38,584 nt of DNA from Candidatus Poribacteria bacterium (GTDB taxonomy: Bacteria > Poribacteria > WGA-4E > WGA-3G), in NCBI GenBank assembly GCA_022821725.1, contig JAJEDB010000148.1, positions 1 to 38,584 of the forward strand, written 5' to 3'. A program made the position numbers and the translations under genes. Numbering within the stretch: the first letter of the stretch is position 1; every line of letters starts with the position of its first letter. A model generated the notes under the pieces. That model saw only the letters and a program-made list of their open reading frames with translations, searched no databases and had not been told where the DNA came from. Positions 8,941-17,999 of the stretch are shown here, one piece after another.

Positions 8941-10782
8941 ATGGCTTCCGATAATTCTCACGCTCCCAACACAGAATCAGTATCGCGTCCATCGGCACTA
9001 AAGACGCTCCGTCGTTTTTGCTTCGTCGCATGGCACGTCAGCCCGTTTGGCGCGATTGTTCAGGCACTCCTGACACTCGTCCACGGATGCATTCCTGTCG
9101 GTATACTTTGGGCAAGTCGAGGTCTTGTGAATCTTATTGCGGCTATCCTTGCCAATGAAGCCGAGGCTAACCTGCAGACGGCAGCACCGTGGGTGATTGC
9201 TTTAGTGCTTCTGGCGATCCTCAGAAATGTAACAGGCACGTATGATAGCTACTTGCGATGGAAGATGCAGAACCGGATTAGACTCTACCAGCAGCGTCTC
9301 TTGATCGAAGCCGCGACGCATATCGACTTCGCTGTCTTCGATCAGCCACAGACTTACGATTTGATTCAACGGGCGCGACAGGCACTGGGGCATCGGCTCG
9401 TCAATGTCCTGCGATTCCTTACCGAAATTGGACAACTCTGCGTAACCCTTGTGGGATACGGGGTCCTCCTCTGGATCGCAGATCCGCTGCTGGTGCTCGT
9501 GGTCGTCTTGCCCGCGCTCCCGTCGGCGTGGCTGAAAATTAAGACCGCCCAACGTGGATACATCCACGATTATGATGCCACACCCGTCCGTCGCATGATG
9601 GCGTATATGCTGAGTTTACTGCTCGGTTCATCGTCTGGACAGGAGGTCCGGGTTTACGGTCTTTTCGATCCACTTTTCGGACGCTGGCGAACGAACCATC
9701 AAAAATGGCGGGAAGAATCGCTTGCGAAAGTCTGGCTCCAAGCGAAAGGCTCTATCGGCACAACGCTTGTTGAAGTGCTCGCCTATTCTGTCGCAATTTT
9801 CATACTTGCAGCGCGGATCGTAGATGGCGAACTCACGCTTGGAGATTACGTCGTTCTCATCGGCGCAGCGGGGACGTTTCAAGCGAACCTTGAGAGTTTA
9901 CTGAGTGCCATACAAGACATCTTTGAAGACCTGCCGTTGCTGCAAGATTTACACTTTTTCTTAGAACGCGCGAAACGGGATCAGCGCCAAGCAGGCACAC
10001 AGCGGTTTCCACAACCCCTACAAGACGGATTAGAGGTCCGAAATCTCCGCTTCCGGTATCCAGAGGCAACCGAGGACGTGCTACAAGATATAAATTTCCA
10101 TGTGCGTCCCGGAGAGGTCATCAGCATCGTCGGGGTCAACGGTGCAGGGAAGTCAACACTCATCAAATTGCTGCTCGGTCTCTATCAGCCCGATGATGGC
10201 ACAATCCGCTATGACGGTATGAACGTGAAGTCAATCGCGCCTGAACAGATCGCCCTTAACTGTGCCGCCGTTTTTCAGGATTTTGCGCGGTTCCGTCGAC
10301 CGGTGCGCGAGGAATTGGTGCCAGGTCCACCGAACTACCATATTGACGACGAGACCTTGTGGCGTGTCATCAACGAAGTCGGTCTTGCAGAGCGTTTTCA
10401 GACCTTTCCACACGGTTTAGATACATTTCTCGATCCGTCGCTTGGTGAGGAGGGAGAGGGTGTCGAGTTATCTGGCGGAGAATGGCAAAAGGTCGCACTG
10501 GCACGGGCTTTGGTCCGAAACCCACAAGTCCTCGTCCTCGATGAACCGACCGCCGCCTTAGACCCACAAGCCGAAGTCGAACTTTACCAACAGTTCGTTG
10601 AACTCGCCTCAGGACGGATGACGTTCCTGATCTCACACCGGATCGGATCCGCCCGTCTCGCGGACCGTATTTTAGTATTAGACGCGGGTCGTATCGTTGA
10701 AGATGGCACCCATGACGCACTCCTCGCTCACAATGGACGTTACGCCCAATTCTTCAGGGCACAGGCACGCTGGTATCAGTAG
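8941..10782 (+). CDS. ABC exporter half-transporter (TMD-NBD), first of pair
   Basis: A 613-residue protein with the membrane domain first (helices within residues about 35-330) and the ATPase last (about 365-605). Walker A is GVNGAGKST near residue 398, the signature LSGGEWQ near 510, Walker B VLVLDEPTA near 530, and the switch His in LISHR near 565, so all catalytic elements appear intact. The order and size fit type I ABC exporters (MsbA/multidrug-like half transporters). The next gene encodes a second half of similar size 42 bases downstream, so the two probably form a heterodimer. The signature variant LSGGEW, in place of LSGGQ, is shared by both. The start at 8941 has a weak GAGG site. 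Substrate unknown. Confidence 0.92.
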   Translation: MASDNSHAPNTESVSRPSALKTLRRFCFVAWHVSPFGAIVQALLTLVHGCIPVGILWASRGLVNLIAAILANEAEANLQTAAPWVIALVLLAILRNVTGTYDSYLRWKMQNRIRLYQQRLLIEAATHIDFAVFDQPQTYDLIQRARQALGHRLVNVLRFLTEIGQLCVTLVGYGVLLWIADPLLVLVVVLPALPSAWLKIKTAQRGYIHDYDATPVRRMMAYMLSLLLGSSSGQEVRVYGLFDPLFGRWRTNHQKWREESLAKVWLQAKGSIGTTLVEVLAYSVAIFILAARIVDGELTLGDYVVLIGAAGTFQANLESLLSAIQDIFEDLPLLQDLHFFLERAKRDQRQAGTQRFPQPLQDGLEVRNLRFRYPEATEDVLQDINFHVRPGEVISIVGVNGAGKSTLIKLLLGLYQPDDGTIRYDGMNVKSIAPEQIALNCAAVFQDFARFRRPVREELVPGPPNYHIDDETLWRVINEVGLAERFQTFPHGLDTFLDPSLGEEGEGVELSGGEWQKVALARALVRNPQVLVLDEPTAALDPQAEVELYQQFVELASGRMTFLISHRIGSARLADRILVLDAGRIVEDGTHDALLAHNGRYAQFFRAQARWYQ

Positions 10783-10824
10783 AAACCGTTGCGACTTGAT
10801 CGAACCGCAAGGAATAATTAAAAG

Positions 10825-12624
10825 ATGCAAACGCTAAAGGAAAGTTTCGTGGCTTATGCTCGGACTTTGGTTGTGATTTGGCAGAGCGGCGCACTGGCTG
10901 TCTTGGGCATGTTCCTGCTCACCTTATTGCCGGGTGTCGTGCCTGCTTTACAGTTTTTCGTGACGGAACGCTTGGTCAATGCAATCATCGATGCGGTCGG
11001 CGACGCGAACTGGTGGCATGCGGTTTTACCGTGGCTCATCGGATTGCTGGGTTTACGTATTCTTAACACGGGTGCCGATCTCTTGCGCGAACCCCTGTAT
11101 ACTCACTTAGGTGAAAACATTGAAATCTGGATTAACGAGGGCATTGCCCGGAAAGTCGATACAACAGCGTTAATCGAAATACAAACCGCAGAATTTCAAG
11201 ATTCACTGGAACGCGCACGCGCTGTCTCCGGACTCGCGCTCCAGAATATCCTCTGGCATCTCGTTGACAGTCTTCAACAACTCATTAGCGTTGTTACACT
11301 CGGGATCGTCCTTTGGCAGTATCATCCACTGTTGGCACTCCTACCCGCATTGACAGGCATCGCATCTTGGTGGAGCGACACGCGTTTTTCAGCGGATCTT
11401 TACGGTTTTGATGTGGAGCAGACACCCCAACGACGCGAACAGGATGCCTTGGAAGGAATCCTAACGGATCGCGGCGCAGGCAAAGAGGTTCGGGTATACC
11501 AAACCCAAAACCTATGGATAGAGCACTGGCATCAATTAGGACAATCGCTCATAGACGGACAGATGGGAATACGACGGCGGAAATTCTCAGCCTGTCTCGC
11601 CCTCGATACCACCCGCGGCGTGTTATACGCCGGTTCGCTGATCCTTTTGTTGTTAGAGGTCTTTCGTGGCGGGTTGACCGTCGGCACATATATTGCCGCT
11701 GCCGCCGCCTTGGTCCAATTAGACGGTATCTGGGACGCTGTCGCCTTTCAATTCCAAGCGATCGTTGAAGAGATGCGTCCACTGTTTGGGGATCTGTATC
11801 AGTTCCTTAACAGACAGTCGGATACCCAATCCGCTGACACAGCCGATGGAAAAACAGATGAATTCGAGGGAAACAGGACGGTTGAAGATATTGCAGTAGC
11901 AGACCTCTCGTTTTTTTATCCAAATGCGCAAAAACCAGCGTTAGCGGATATAACACTCACATTCAGAAAAGGCGAACGTGTCGCAATCGTGGGACCCAAT
12001 GGCGCGGGGAAAACCACACTGGCACGTGTATTATTGGGACTCTATCAGCCACACACCGGCAGCATTCGTGTCGGAGAGATCCCCTTAACCGACGAGAATC
12101 GTCGAGCGTGGCTAACACACTGCAGTGCCGTGTTTCAGGACTTTACGCAGTATCATCTTACCGCACGTGAGAATATTACCTTCGGCGACCTGGAACATCC
12201 TGAACGCATGGAAACGGCATCAATTGCGGGGGGTGCCGCTTCGGTTGTTGACGGACTCACAGAGGGTTACGAGACGGTCCTCGGTCCTACCTTCGGTGGA
12301 CGCGATCTCTCCGGTGGTGAATGGCAACGGCTCGCAACGGCTCGGAGTTTCATGCGGGAAACCCCGTGGCTCGTTGTCTTGGATGAACCGACTGCTGCGC
12401 TCGATCCGCTCGCTGAACAGGCGGTTTATGAACGATTTATTGAACGGAGTGCGGGACGGACATCCGTGCTAATCTCACACCGTCTCTCTTCTGTCCGCAC
12501 GTGTGACCGGATTCTTGTCCTTGACAACGGAAGCATCGTTGAGGACGGTGACCACGAAACGTTATTGGCAAAAGATGGACTGTATGCCCAGTTTTTCAGA
12601 GCACAAGCGCAATGGTATGTTTAA
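10825..12624 (+). CDS. ABC exporter half-transporter (TMD-NBD), second of pair
   Basis: A 599-residue half-transporter paralogous to its upstream neighbour. Membrane helices fall within residues about 20-320 and the ATPase within about 355-597. Walker A GPNGAGKTT is near 389, LSGGEWQ near 495, Walker B LVVLDEPTA near 517, and the switch His in LISHRLSS. Both members keep a full catalytic set, so there is no degenerate site of the kind found in many heterodimeric exporters. The two C-termini are nearly the same (YAQFFRAQA then QWY or RWY), showing recent common ancestry. The gene starts 42 bases after the first half and is probably in one transcript with it and perhaps with the MacB-like permease that follows. 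Confidence 0.92.
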   Translation: MQTLKESFVAYARTLVVIWQSGALAVLGMFLLTLLPGVVPALQFFVTERLVNAIIDAVGDANWWHAVLPWLIGLLGLRILNTGADLLREPLYTHLGENIEIWINEGIARKVDTTALIEIQTAEFQDSLERARAVSGLALQNILWHLVDSLQQLISVVTLGIVLWQYHPLLALLPALTGIASWWSDTRFSADLYGFDVEQTPQRREQDALEGILTDRGAGKEVRVYQTQNLWIEHWHQLGQSLIDGQMGIRRRKFSACLALDTTRGVLYAGSLILLLLEVFRGGLTVGTYIAAAAALVQLDGIWDAVAFQFQAIVEEMRPLFGDLYQFLNRQSDTQSADTADGKTDEFEGNRTVEDIAVADLSFFYPNAQKPALADITLTFRKGERVAIVGPNGAGKTTLARVLLGLYQPHTGSIRVGEIPLTDENRRAWLTHCSAVFQDFTQYHLTARENITFGDLEHPERMETASIAGGAASVVDGLTEGYETVLGPTFGGRDLSGGEWQRLATARSFMRETPWLVVLDEPTAALDPLAEQAVYERFIERSAGRTSVLISHRLSSVRTCDRILVLDNGSIVEDGDHETLLAKDGLYAQFFRAQAQWYV

Positions 12625-12703
12625 GGTTTAACCGATACGCGCACAACTCACATATATCCATCCAGTCTCTTGAGCTGCTACGCATTGCGGGGAGGACACA
12701 GCA

Positions 12704-13957
12704 TTGAAACTTTACGAAGGCATCTCAACAGGTCTCTCTGCCATTTTACAGGAGAGACTGCGTTCTGCGCTCACAATGCTGGGTATCGTTATCGGTGTCG
12801 CTGCCGTCCTCGCCATGCTTGCTATCGGTGATGGTGCGAAGCGGATCGTCATGCGAGAGTTTGAAAAGTATGGCAGTCATTTTACGGTTTCGCGGAATCC
12901 GTGGATTTGGCGTGGGGATCGTGTGTTTCCAAATCGCAGCGGCGAACACTTGAAATACGAAGATGTTTTGGCGATTGAAGCCGAATGTCCTGCTGTTGAA
13001 TGTGTGATACCGAGTATTGCGGGTGAATTGCTCGCGCAGGCTGAAGGCGGCGCGGCAAAATGGACGGAGTATGATGGTGTCAATTCTTACTTCCCGACAG
13101 GGATGCAGTGGCAGATACAGCAGGGACGTTTCTTTTCGGAAGATGAATTCAACAACCGACGAAAAGTCTGTATACTCGGCATGGAGGTCGCAACAGAACT
13201 CTTTGGAAATGAGAACCCGATCGGCACGGAGATCAAGCTTTCACGTCAAGGCGGAAAACCCGACCGTTTCCGGGTTTTAGGCGTTATGGAGACACGCGGC
13301 ACAAGCCTTCAATACGGATTCAGTTGGGACGACATCGTGTTCATCCCTTTGACGACCGCGCAAGATAGATTTAAAGGGACACACTATGTCAACTATATCA
13401 GCGTCAGAGCGATGGATACAGCTTCCATCGAAAAAGCCGCTGCGGAAGTCAGGTCTGTTTTAAGGAAACGGCATCGGAATCAAGACGATTTTTTTGATAT
13501 TAGTTTTCATATCACGGCTGTCAAAGAACTGGATAAAATCAGTCGGATCATCACAATTATGCTGAGCAGCATTGCCACGTTTTCACTGTTTGTCGGGAGT
13601 GTGGGTATTATGAATATGATGCTTGTTTCAGTGAACCAACGTACCCGTGAGATCGGGATCCGCCGCGCCCTCGGTGCGAAACGACGCGATATTTTCTTGC
13701 AGTTTCTGATTGAGGCGATCGTGATGTGCGGGGTCGGCGGCTTCTTCGGTATTGGGTTGGGTATAGGCACCGGATATGTCTGTTCACATATCGCCGTTAC
13801 AATCGTCAAAGTGATTCCAGAGTGGCCCGTCGTCATCTCGCTCCACTGGATGGCGGTTTCTGTTAGCATTTCAGCCGGCATCGGTATCGTCTTCGGTCTC
13901 TATCCGGCTTTAAGAGCCTCACACATCTCTCCGATCGAGGCGTTGCGGACGGAATGA
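12704..13957 (+). CDS. MacB-like/FtsX-family ABC transporter permease
   Basis: A 417-residue protein with the MacB architecture: a first helix near residues 22-42 (TMLGIVIGVAAVLAMLAIGDG), a long periplasmic MacB_PCD domain to about 280, then three C-terminal FtsX helices at about 285-310, 340-365 and 375-400. The conserved loop RTREIGIRRALGAKRRDI, typical of FtsX permeases, is at about 308-325. The start is a TTG at 12704, supported by GGGGAGG 9 bases upstream and by the normal N-terminus it gives. No matching MacB-type ATPase or MacA-like adaptor is beside it; the preceding exporters carry their own ATPases. Partners must be encoded elsewhere. MacB family members act in mechanotransmission across the envelope rather than classical transport. 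Confidence 0.88.
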   Translation: MKLYEGISTGLSAILQERLRSALTMLGIVIGVAAVLAMLAIGDGAKRIVMREFEKYGSHFTVSRNPWIWRGDRVFPNRSGEHLKYEDVLAIEAECPAVECVIPSIAGELLAQAEGGAAKWTEYDGVNSYFPTGMQWQIQQGRFFSEDEFNNRRKVCILGMEVATELFGNENPIGTEIKLSRQGGKPDRFRVLGVMETRGTSLQYGFSWDDIVFIPLTTAQDRFKGTHYVNYISVRAMDTASIEKAAAEVRSVLRKRHRNQDDFFDISFHITAVKELDKISRIITIMLSSIATFSLFVGSVGIMNMMLVSVNQRTREIGIRRALGAKRRDIFLQFLIEAIVMCGVGGFFGIGLGIGTGYVCSHIAVTIVKVIPEWPVVISLHWMAVSVSISAGIGIVFGLYPALRASHISPIEALRTE

Positions 13958-14019
13958 AATAAATTCCACATCCGATTCTGTCCATTTCCAACCTTCGTTT
14001 ATAGTATAGTTTAGAATTA

Positions 14020-14080
14020 ATTGGACACTCGGCATCGGTGCGGTTGGGAAACCGCACCTACCAGGGGGCGAATGTCCATT
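14020..14080. repeat. 61-bp inverted-repeat element carrying the GGTGCGGTT hairpin
   Basis: ATTGGACACTCG (14020-14031) and CGAATGTCCATT (14069-14080) form imperfect terminal inverted repeats (10 of 12 positions pair). Between them GGTGCGGTT (14037-14045) pairs with AACCGCACC (14050-14058). A third copy of the left end, TTGGACACTCGGCATC, begins at 14098, so copies are nested or tandem. The element at 2339-2460 has related ends. Confidence 0.7.
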
Positions 14081-14097
14081 TATTTTTTCGATTTACT

Positions 14098-14310
14098 TTG
14101 GACACTCGGCATCGGTGCGGTTAGATGAAGATTAATTTATTAATTCGGCAATTTCTGAACGTGCGATAAATCGCACTACTACGAACGGGCTCTGTTTGTA
14201 GTAGGACAATTCATTGTCCGTCGATTACCGAAATATTTTTTGAAACTTCATGAAACCGCACCTACCAAGGAAGAGAAGAGTGCGGTTGGGAAACCGCACC
14301 TACCGGGCCT
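14098..14310. repeat. Composite palindromic repeat block
   Basis: This opens with another copy of the left end and GGTGCGGTTAGATGAAG (as at bases 1-20). It then contains GTGCGAT/ATCGCAC (14161-14176), CTACTAC/GTAGTAG (14176-14204) and GGACAAT/ATTGTCC (14204-14219), followed by a GTGCGGTT hairpin near 14281-14301. It shares modules with 1-150 and 5777-5837. No coding capacity is apparent in the 880-base gap 13958-14840. Confidence 0.75.
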
Positions 14311-14331
14311 GGGGGAACATAGTGTAGTCCC

Positions 14332-14573
14332 GTAGGTTGGGTAAAGCGAATCAACAAAGGCAATGGCGACACCCCAGCACACCTCAAGACTATACACCGA
14401 CATATAACTTCAAAAATGGAGCGAAACCCAACTTTGTATGCCAAGATGTTCGCAAGCGTCAGCAGGAATCGTTGGGTTTCACTCTCTATCTTTGGGAGGG
14501 TAAGCACTTGGGCAGGTGAAGTATTGTTCTTGAAGGGAGGGTCTCCTTGTCCTATCCGTTCTACCCAACCTAC
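14332..14573. mobile_element. MITE-like element with perfect 12-bp terminal inverted repeats
   Basis: GTAGGTTGGGTA (14332-14343) and TACCCAACCTAC (14562-14573) are perfect inverted repeats bounding 242 bases with no credible gene. An inner inverted pair, GAAACCCAAC (14423-14432) and GTTGGGTTTC (14471-14480), is also perfect. A partial relative with the same inner and right-end words lies at 20259-20392. Size, ends and lack of a gene fit a non-autonomous element, but no target duplication was recognised. Confidence 0.6.
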
Positions 14574-14640
14574 AAGGAATGAGTTCCTTAAATTGACACC
14601 TATGGTACGGTTGGGTGAAAGCACCTACAAGGGCAGAGAA

Positions 14641-14735
14641 GAGTGCGGTTAGAAACCGCACCTACCGGGCCTGGGGGAACATAGCATTACCGAATTATTT
14701 TTTCAAACTCCATGAAACCGCACCTACCGGGCCAT
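14641..14735. repeat. Palindromic repeat, further copy of the left-edge family
   Basis: Bases 14643-14735 match 50-150 closely: a GTGCGGTT/AAACCGCACC hairpin, then CCTACCGGGCCTGGGG, the CATTACCGAATTATTTT word, and a final half-site AAACCGCACCTACCGGG. It ends about 40 bases before the ECF-type promoter of the second sigma/propeller gene. Confidence 0.75.
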
Positions 14736-14772
14736 CAATTTCCGCATCCTGATCCCATTTTTTTGAAAATAA

Positions 14773-14801
14773 TGCAACCTTTTGCGAGTTAAAACCTGTC
14801 A
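14773..14801 (+). promoter_or_regulatory. ECF-type promoter upstream of the second sigma/propeller gene
   Basis: TGCAACCTTT (14773-14782), a 14-base spacer, then TGTCA (14797-14801). It has one difference in the -10 box from the copies at 2545 and 20203 and the same AT-rich upstream flank (TTTTGAAAATAA). The start codon is 40 bases downstream. Confidence 0.65.
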
Positions 14802-14840
14802 TTTAAGTTAAAAGGCGTTACGATTCCGAAGAGGTTTTTG

Positions 14841-17800
14841 ATGAAACAGAAAGATGCTGAACTCATTCAACGGGTACTCCAAGGCGATCAGGACGCATTC
14901 GGGTTTCTCGTCAAAAAGTACCAGAAGGGGGTTCACGCGCTGGTGTGGCGGAAGATCGGCGATTTTCACATCGCGGAGGAAATCACGCAGGATGCGTTTC
15001 TCAGGGCATATCAGAAACTCGGAACCCTCAAAAATCACGACATGTTTATGGGATGGCTTTATGTCATCGCGTCACGCTTGTGTGCTGACTGGTTCCAAAA
15101 GAATTCTCCACCGGAACAATCCTTAGAAGTTACGGCTATGAGTGAGGTGAATCAAGTGTCATACTCTCAATACGTTTCAGAAAAACAAGCAGCGGAAACA
15201 GATGAAACGCGTCGTGAGATCGTCAAGAAGCTGCTCCAAAAACTACCGGAAAGCGAACGCACCGTGATAACCCTCTATTACCTCGGTGAAATGACCATCA
15301 AAACCATCAGCAAGTTTCTCGGTGTATCTCCAAATACTGTTAAAAGTCGACTCAGCCGCGCTCGCAATCGTCTCAAGAAGGAGGAAGACATGCTTCGACA
15401 AAATCTCGGCAGTTTCCAACTGCCTGCGAACCTAACACAGAACATTATGCAAGAAATCTCACGTATCACTCCCACAACTCCCGGTGCGAATAAACCTGTA
15501 GTGCCTTGGGTGCTTTCTGCTGCTTCGGCTGTGTTGATTTTCCTATTGATGGGGGTTGGGACGCAATATCTCTCCCGTTTTCAGAAACCTTACGACCTAA
15601 ACGCCACCTCAGAACGGACGGTTGAACTCATTGAGGCGGTTTTGGTCTTAGATTCACCGACGAAACCCGCAGTGCGGAATCAGGCAGGAAGTACAACCAC
15701 TCCCGGTAGAAATCCAGGGGCAGGTCAGACGCCTGACGCTCGGCTCTTCGCCGCAGCACTTGCTGATGAAACCGAGGTTTCGACACCGAAACCGCAGTGG
15801 ATACAAACAAAGGGACCTGCAGGAGGACTTGTCAATACCCTCTTCACGACAAGGCGTGGAGACATTTTCGCCGGAACTGCCACGAACCTTTACAAGATGG
15901 CAGACGATGGACATTCATGGAAACTTACCATCGCTGGAGGTCCCACCTCACTCAGTCTGAAAGATTGGATGATGGGCGGCACACAACAAATGGCAGAGCG
16001 GGACGATACGCTCTACATCACTACCGATGGGGCGGTATTAACTTCTACAGATCACGGTGAGACATGGACTTCGCTGGGTGAACATCCAAAAGGGCGGTCG
16101 GTCGGGATGGTCATCACGGATGGAGGCTCTGGAACGGAATCCGATATGGCAATAAACCTTGCGTTCGTTGAAGGTGTGTTCCGTTCGGTAGACGCTGGCA
16201 AATCGTGGATACCTCTGAACGATGAGAACCTCGCGGGTCGAAAAATTCGTGCAATTGCCGCCGTTGAAAACGCCCTGTTTGCTGGCACCGACAGTGGGCT
16301 CTATCGTCTCAGTGCTAATACATGGGAAAAGTTGACCATTCGTCCCGCAGAAATGTCCGAAAATCAATTAGCTATCCATGCCTTAGCGGTCGATGAACAC
16401 CGTCTCTATGTTGCCGCGGGGGACGAAGTTACAAACCAGAATCAGATCGGGATGCAACTTAGATCTTCGCTGACAGGAAGTGACCAGTGGTCGCTTTACC
16501 GTTCAACCGATCAAGGGGATACATGGTACTCCATAGATCCACGGAAGAGACAGGAGCATGAGGAAGAGAGACAGCAGCCGGGACAATTTGGGATGAGTTT
16601 CCCATTCCCTGGTGCGGAGTCAACAGAGATCTATATGCCGAGTCTCAAGGTCTTCGCGGGGCAAGGAAGGGTTACAGTCGTAGATGCGTTTGGAGAACTT
16701 TTCTACTCCACGAACACTGGGGAAACTTGGACTGCCTTAGAGGTAAAAAGTGGGTCAGAGTACAACGTACCTCCGCCTGTGCTGATGATGGACGCGAACA
16801 CTTTCTATAAAGGGACACCTGGCGGGGTTCAACACACAATCGATGGTGGCAAATCGTGGCACTGGTTGAACACGGGTATCGTGGGAACGCCAGTTCAGAC
16901 GCTCATCGCTGTTGAGGGTAAACTCTACACACCTGATCAAGCGAATGGGTTTGTCACCTCAATAGACGAGGGTGAATCGTGGACCCCACTTCCCCGTGGT
17001 ATTGATCACGGGGTCTTTATTGAGGCATTTGACAATACTTTGTATGTAAAGAGAGGGAATCACATGAATGACCCTTCGCCGCTATGTCATCTATCTATCG
17101 AGGACCACAGCCTAAAATTTATAGACGGTATGCCTGCTTTTAAAAGAGTCGAAGGACATAAAACGGACGAAGAAATGAGCAGAATTATGATGGAAGCACT
17201 TACCAACAAGGCTAAGCAAAACCTTGAAGAAGGTGTGCCACCAAATCCCGAAGATATTGATTTTAACCAGTTAAATGAAGCCATGAATAAGGTCATGCAA
17301 GAACAAGCCTCAGCTGGCATGATGTCGTTTCTTGGAAGTTTTGCTGTTAGCAATGAGACGTACTATGTCGAGTACGGGCAGATACTTTACAGATGGAAAC
17401 CCGGCATGAGCGAGTGGCACAATACGGGTTTAGTAGATAAAACTGAGCCTCCTTCTTTTTTCAGTGTTCTCGATTATTCTGCTAGCGTTTCTGAGGGGCA
17501 TGATCTCTTTGATACTTTCAATTTCAAACTCGCGGTATCTGGTAAAACCGTTTACGTTGGCAAACAGGATGGGCACCTCTTTCAATCGTTTGATGAAGGA
17601 GATACTTGGAACGGTGTCACAGAGAACCTTCCATTTCCCGTAGCATCCTTTAACGCCGTAACCTTCGCGGGTCCCACCGTCTATGTAGCAACCGACAAAG
17701 GTGTTGCATATTCGAGCGATGGCACGCACTGGCACGCGGTAACCGATGCTAAAGGGAGTCCACTCGTCGTCTCTCGACTGGCCGTGGAAGGCACAACTGT

Positions 17801-17975
17801 ATATGGGCACACCGACCAATACGTGTATCAGTTGAAAGAAGGAACTCATATATGGAAACAGGCGACACCGGAAATTCCAGGCTCTGTTCTCTCGTTTGCT
17901 GTTGATGGGAACACACTGTATGTCGGAACCGCGAATCGTGGGATCCTGCGTTTCACGCTTGATGAGTCGTTTTAG
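14841..17975 (+). CDS. ECF sigma factor fused to an Asp-box beta-propeller, second paralogue
   Basis: A 1044-residue paralogue of the gene at 2616, with strong similarity along the whole length. Sigma region 2 is at about 26-90 and region 4 at about 130-182 (TISKFLGVSPNTVKSRLSRA). The single membrane helix is near 222-244, followed by a linker and a propeller with Asp-boxes such as STDHGETW, SVDAGKSW, STDQGDTW, STNTGETW, TIDGGKSW, SIDEGESW and SFDEGDTW. A helical insertion (about residues 765-835) sits at the same place as in the paralogue but differs in sequence. ATG 14841 is preferred to the TTG three bases earlier because it aligns with the start of the paralogue (MKQKDAELIQ versus MEQKDAQLIQ) and suits the GAAGAGG site. 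A strong terminator follows. Confidence 0.88.
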   Translation: MKQKDAELIQRVLQGDQDAFGFLVKKYQKGVHALVWRKIGDFHIAEEITQDAFLRAYQKLGTLKNHDMFMGWLYVIASRLCADWFQKNSPPEQSLEVTAMSEVNQVSYSQYVSEKQAAETDETRREIVKKLLQKLPESERTVITLYYLGEMTIKTISKFLGVSPNTVKSRLSRARNRLKKEEDMLRQNLGSFQLPANLTQNIMQEISRITPTTPGANKPVVPWVLSAASAVLIFLLMGVGTQYLSRFQKPYDLNATSERTVELIEAVLVLDSPTKPAVRNQAGSTTTPGRNPGAGQTPDARLFAAALADETEVSTPKPQWIQTKGPAGGLVNTLFTTRRGDIFAGTATNLYKMADDGHSWKLTIAGGPTSLSLKDWMMGGTQQMAERDDTLYITTDGAVLTSTDHGETWTSLGEHPKGRSVGMVITDGGSGTESDMAINLAFVEGVFRSVDAGKSWIPLNDENLAGRKIRAIAAVENALFAGTDSGLYRLSANTWEKLTIRPAEMSENQLAIHALAVDEHRLYVAAGDEVTNQNQIGMQLRSSLTGSDQWSLYRSTDQGDTWYSIDPRKRQEHEEERQQPGQFGMSFPFPGAESTEIYMPSLKVFAGQGRVTVVDAFGELFYSTNTGETWTALEVKSGSEYNVPPPVLMMDANTFYKGTPGGVQHTIDGGKSWHWLNTGIVGTPVQTLIAVEGKLYTPDQANGFVTSIDEGESWTPLPRGIDHGVFIEAFDNTLYVKRGNHMNDPSPLCHLSIEDHSLKFIDGMPAFKRVEGHKTDEEMSRIMMEALTNKAKQNLEEGVPPNPEDIDFNQLNEAMNKVMQEQASAGMMSFLGSFAVSNETYYVEYGQILYRWKPGMSEWHNTGLVDKTEPPSFFSVLDYSASVSEGHDLFDTFNFKLAVSGKTVYVGKQDGHLFQSFDEGDTWNGVTENLPFPVASFNAVTFAGPTVYVATDKGVAYSSDGTHWHAVTDAKGSPLVVSRLAVEGTTVYGHTDQYVYQLKEGTHIWKQATPEIPGSVLSFAVDGNTLYVGTANRGILRFTLDESF

Positions 17976-17999
17976 TTTTAATTCAACTATGTCTACCGT

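Noticed and set aside
14337..14661. Several 60-120 codon frames on both strands in the repeat block
   Set aside because: They are made of palindromic repeat and MITE-like sequence, lack ribosome sites and have no protein-like features.
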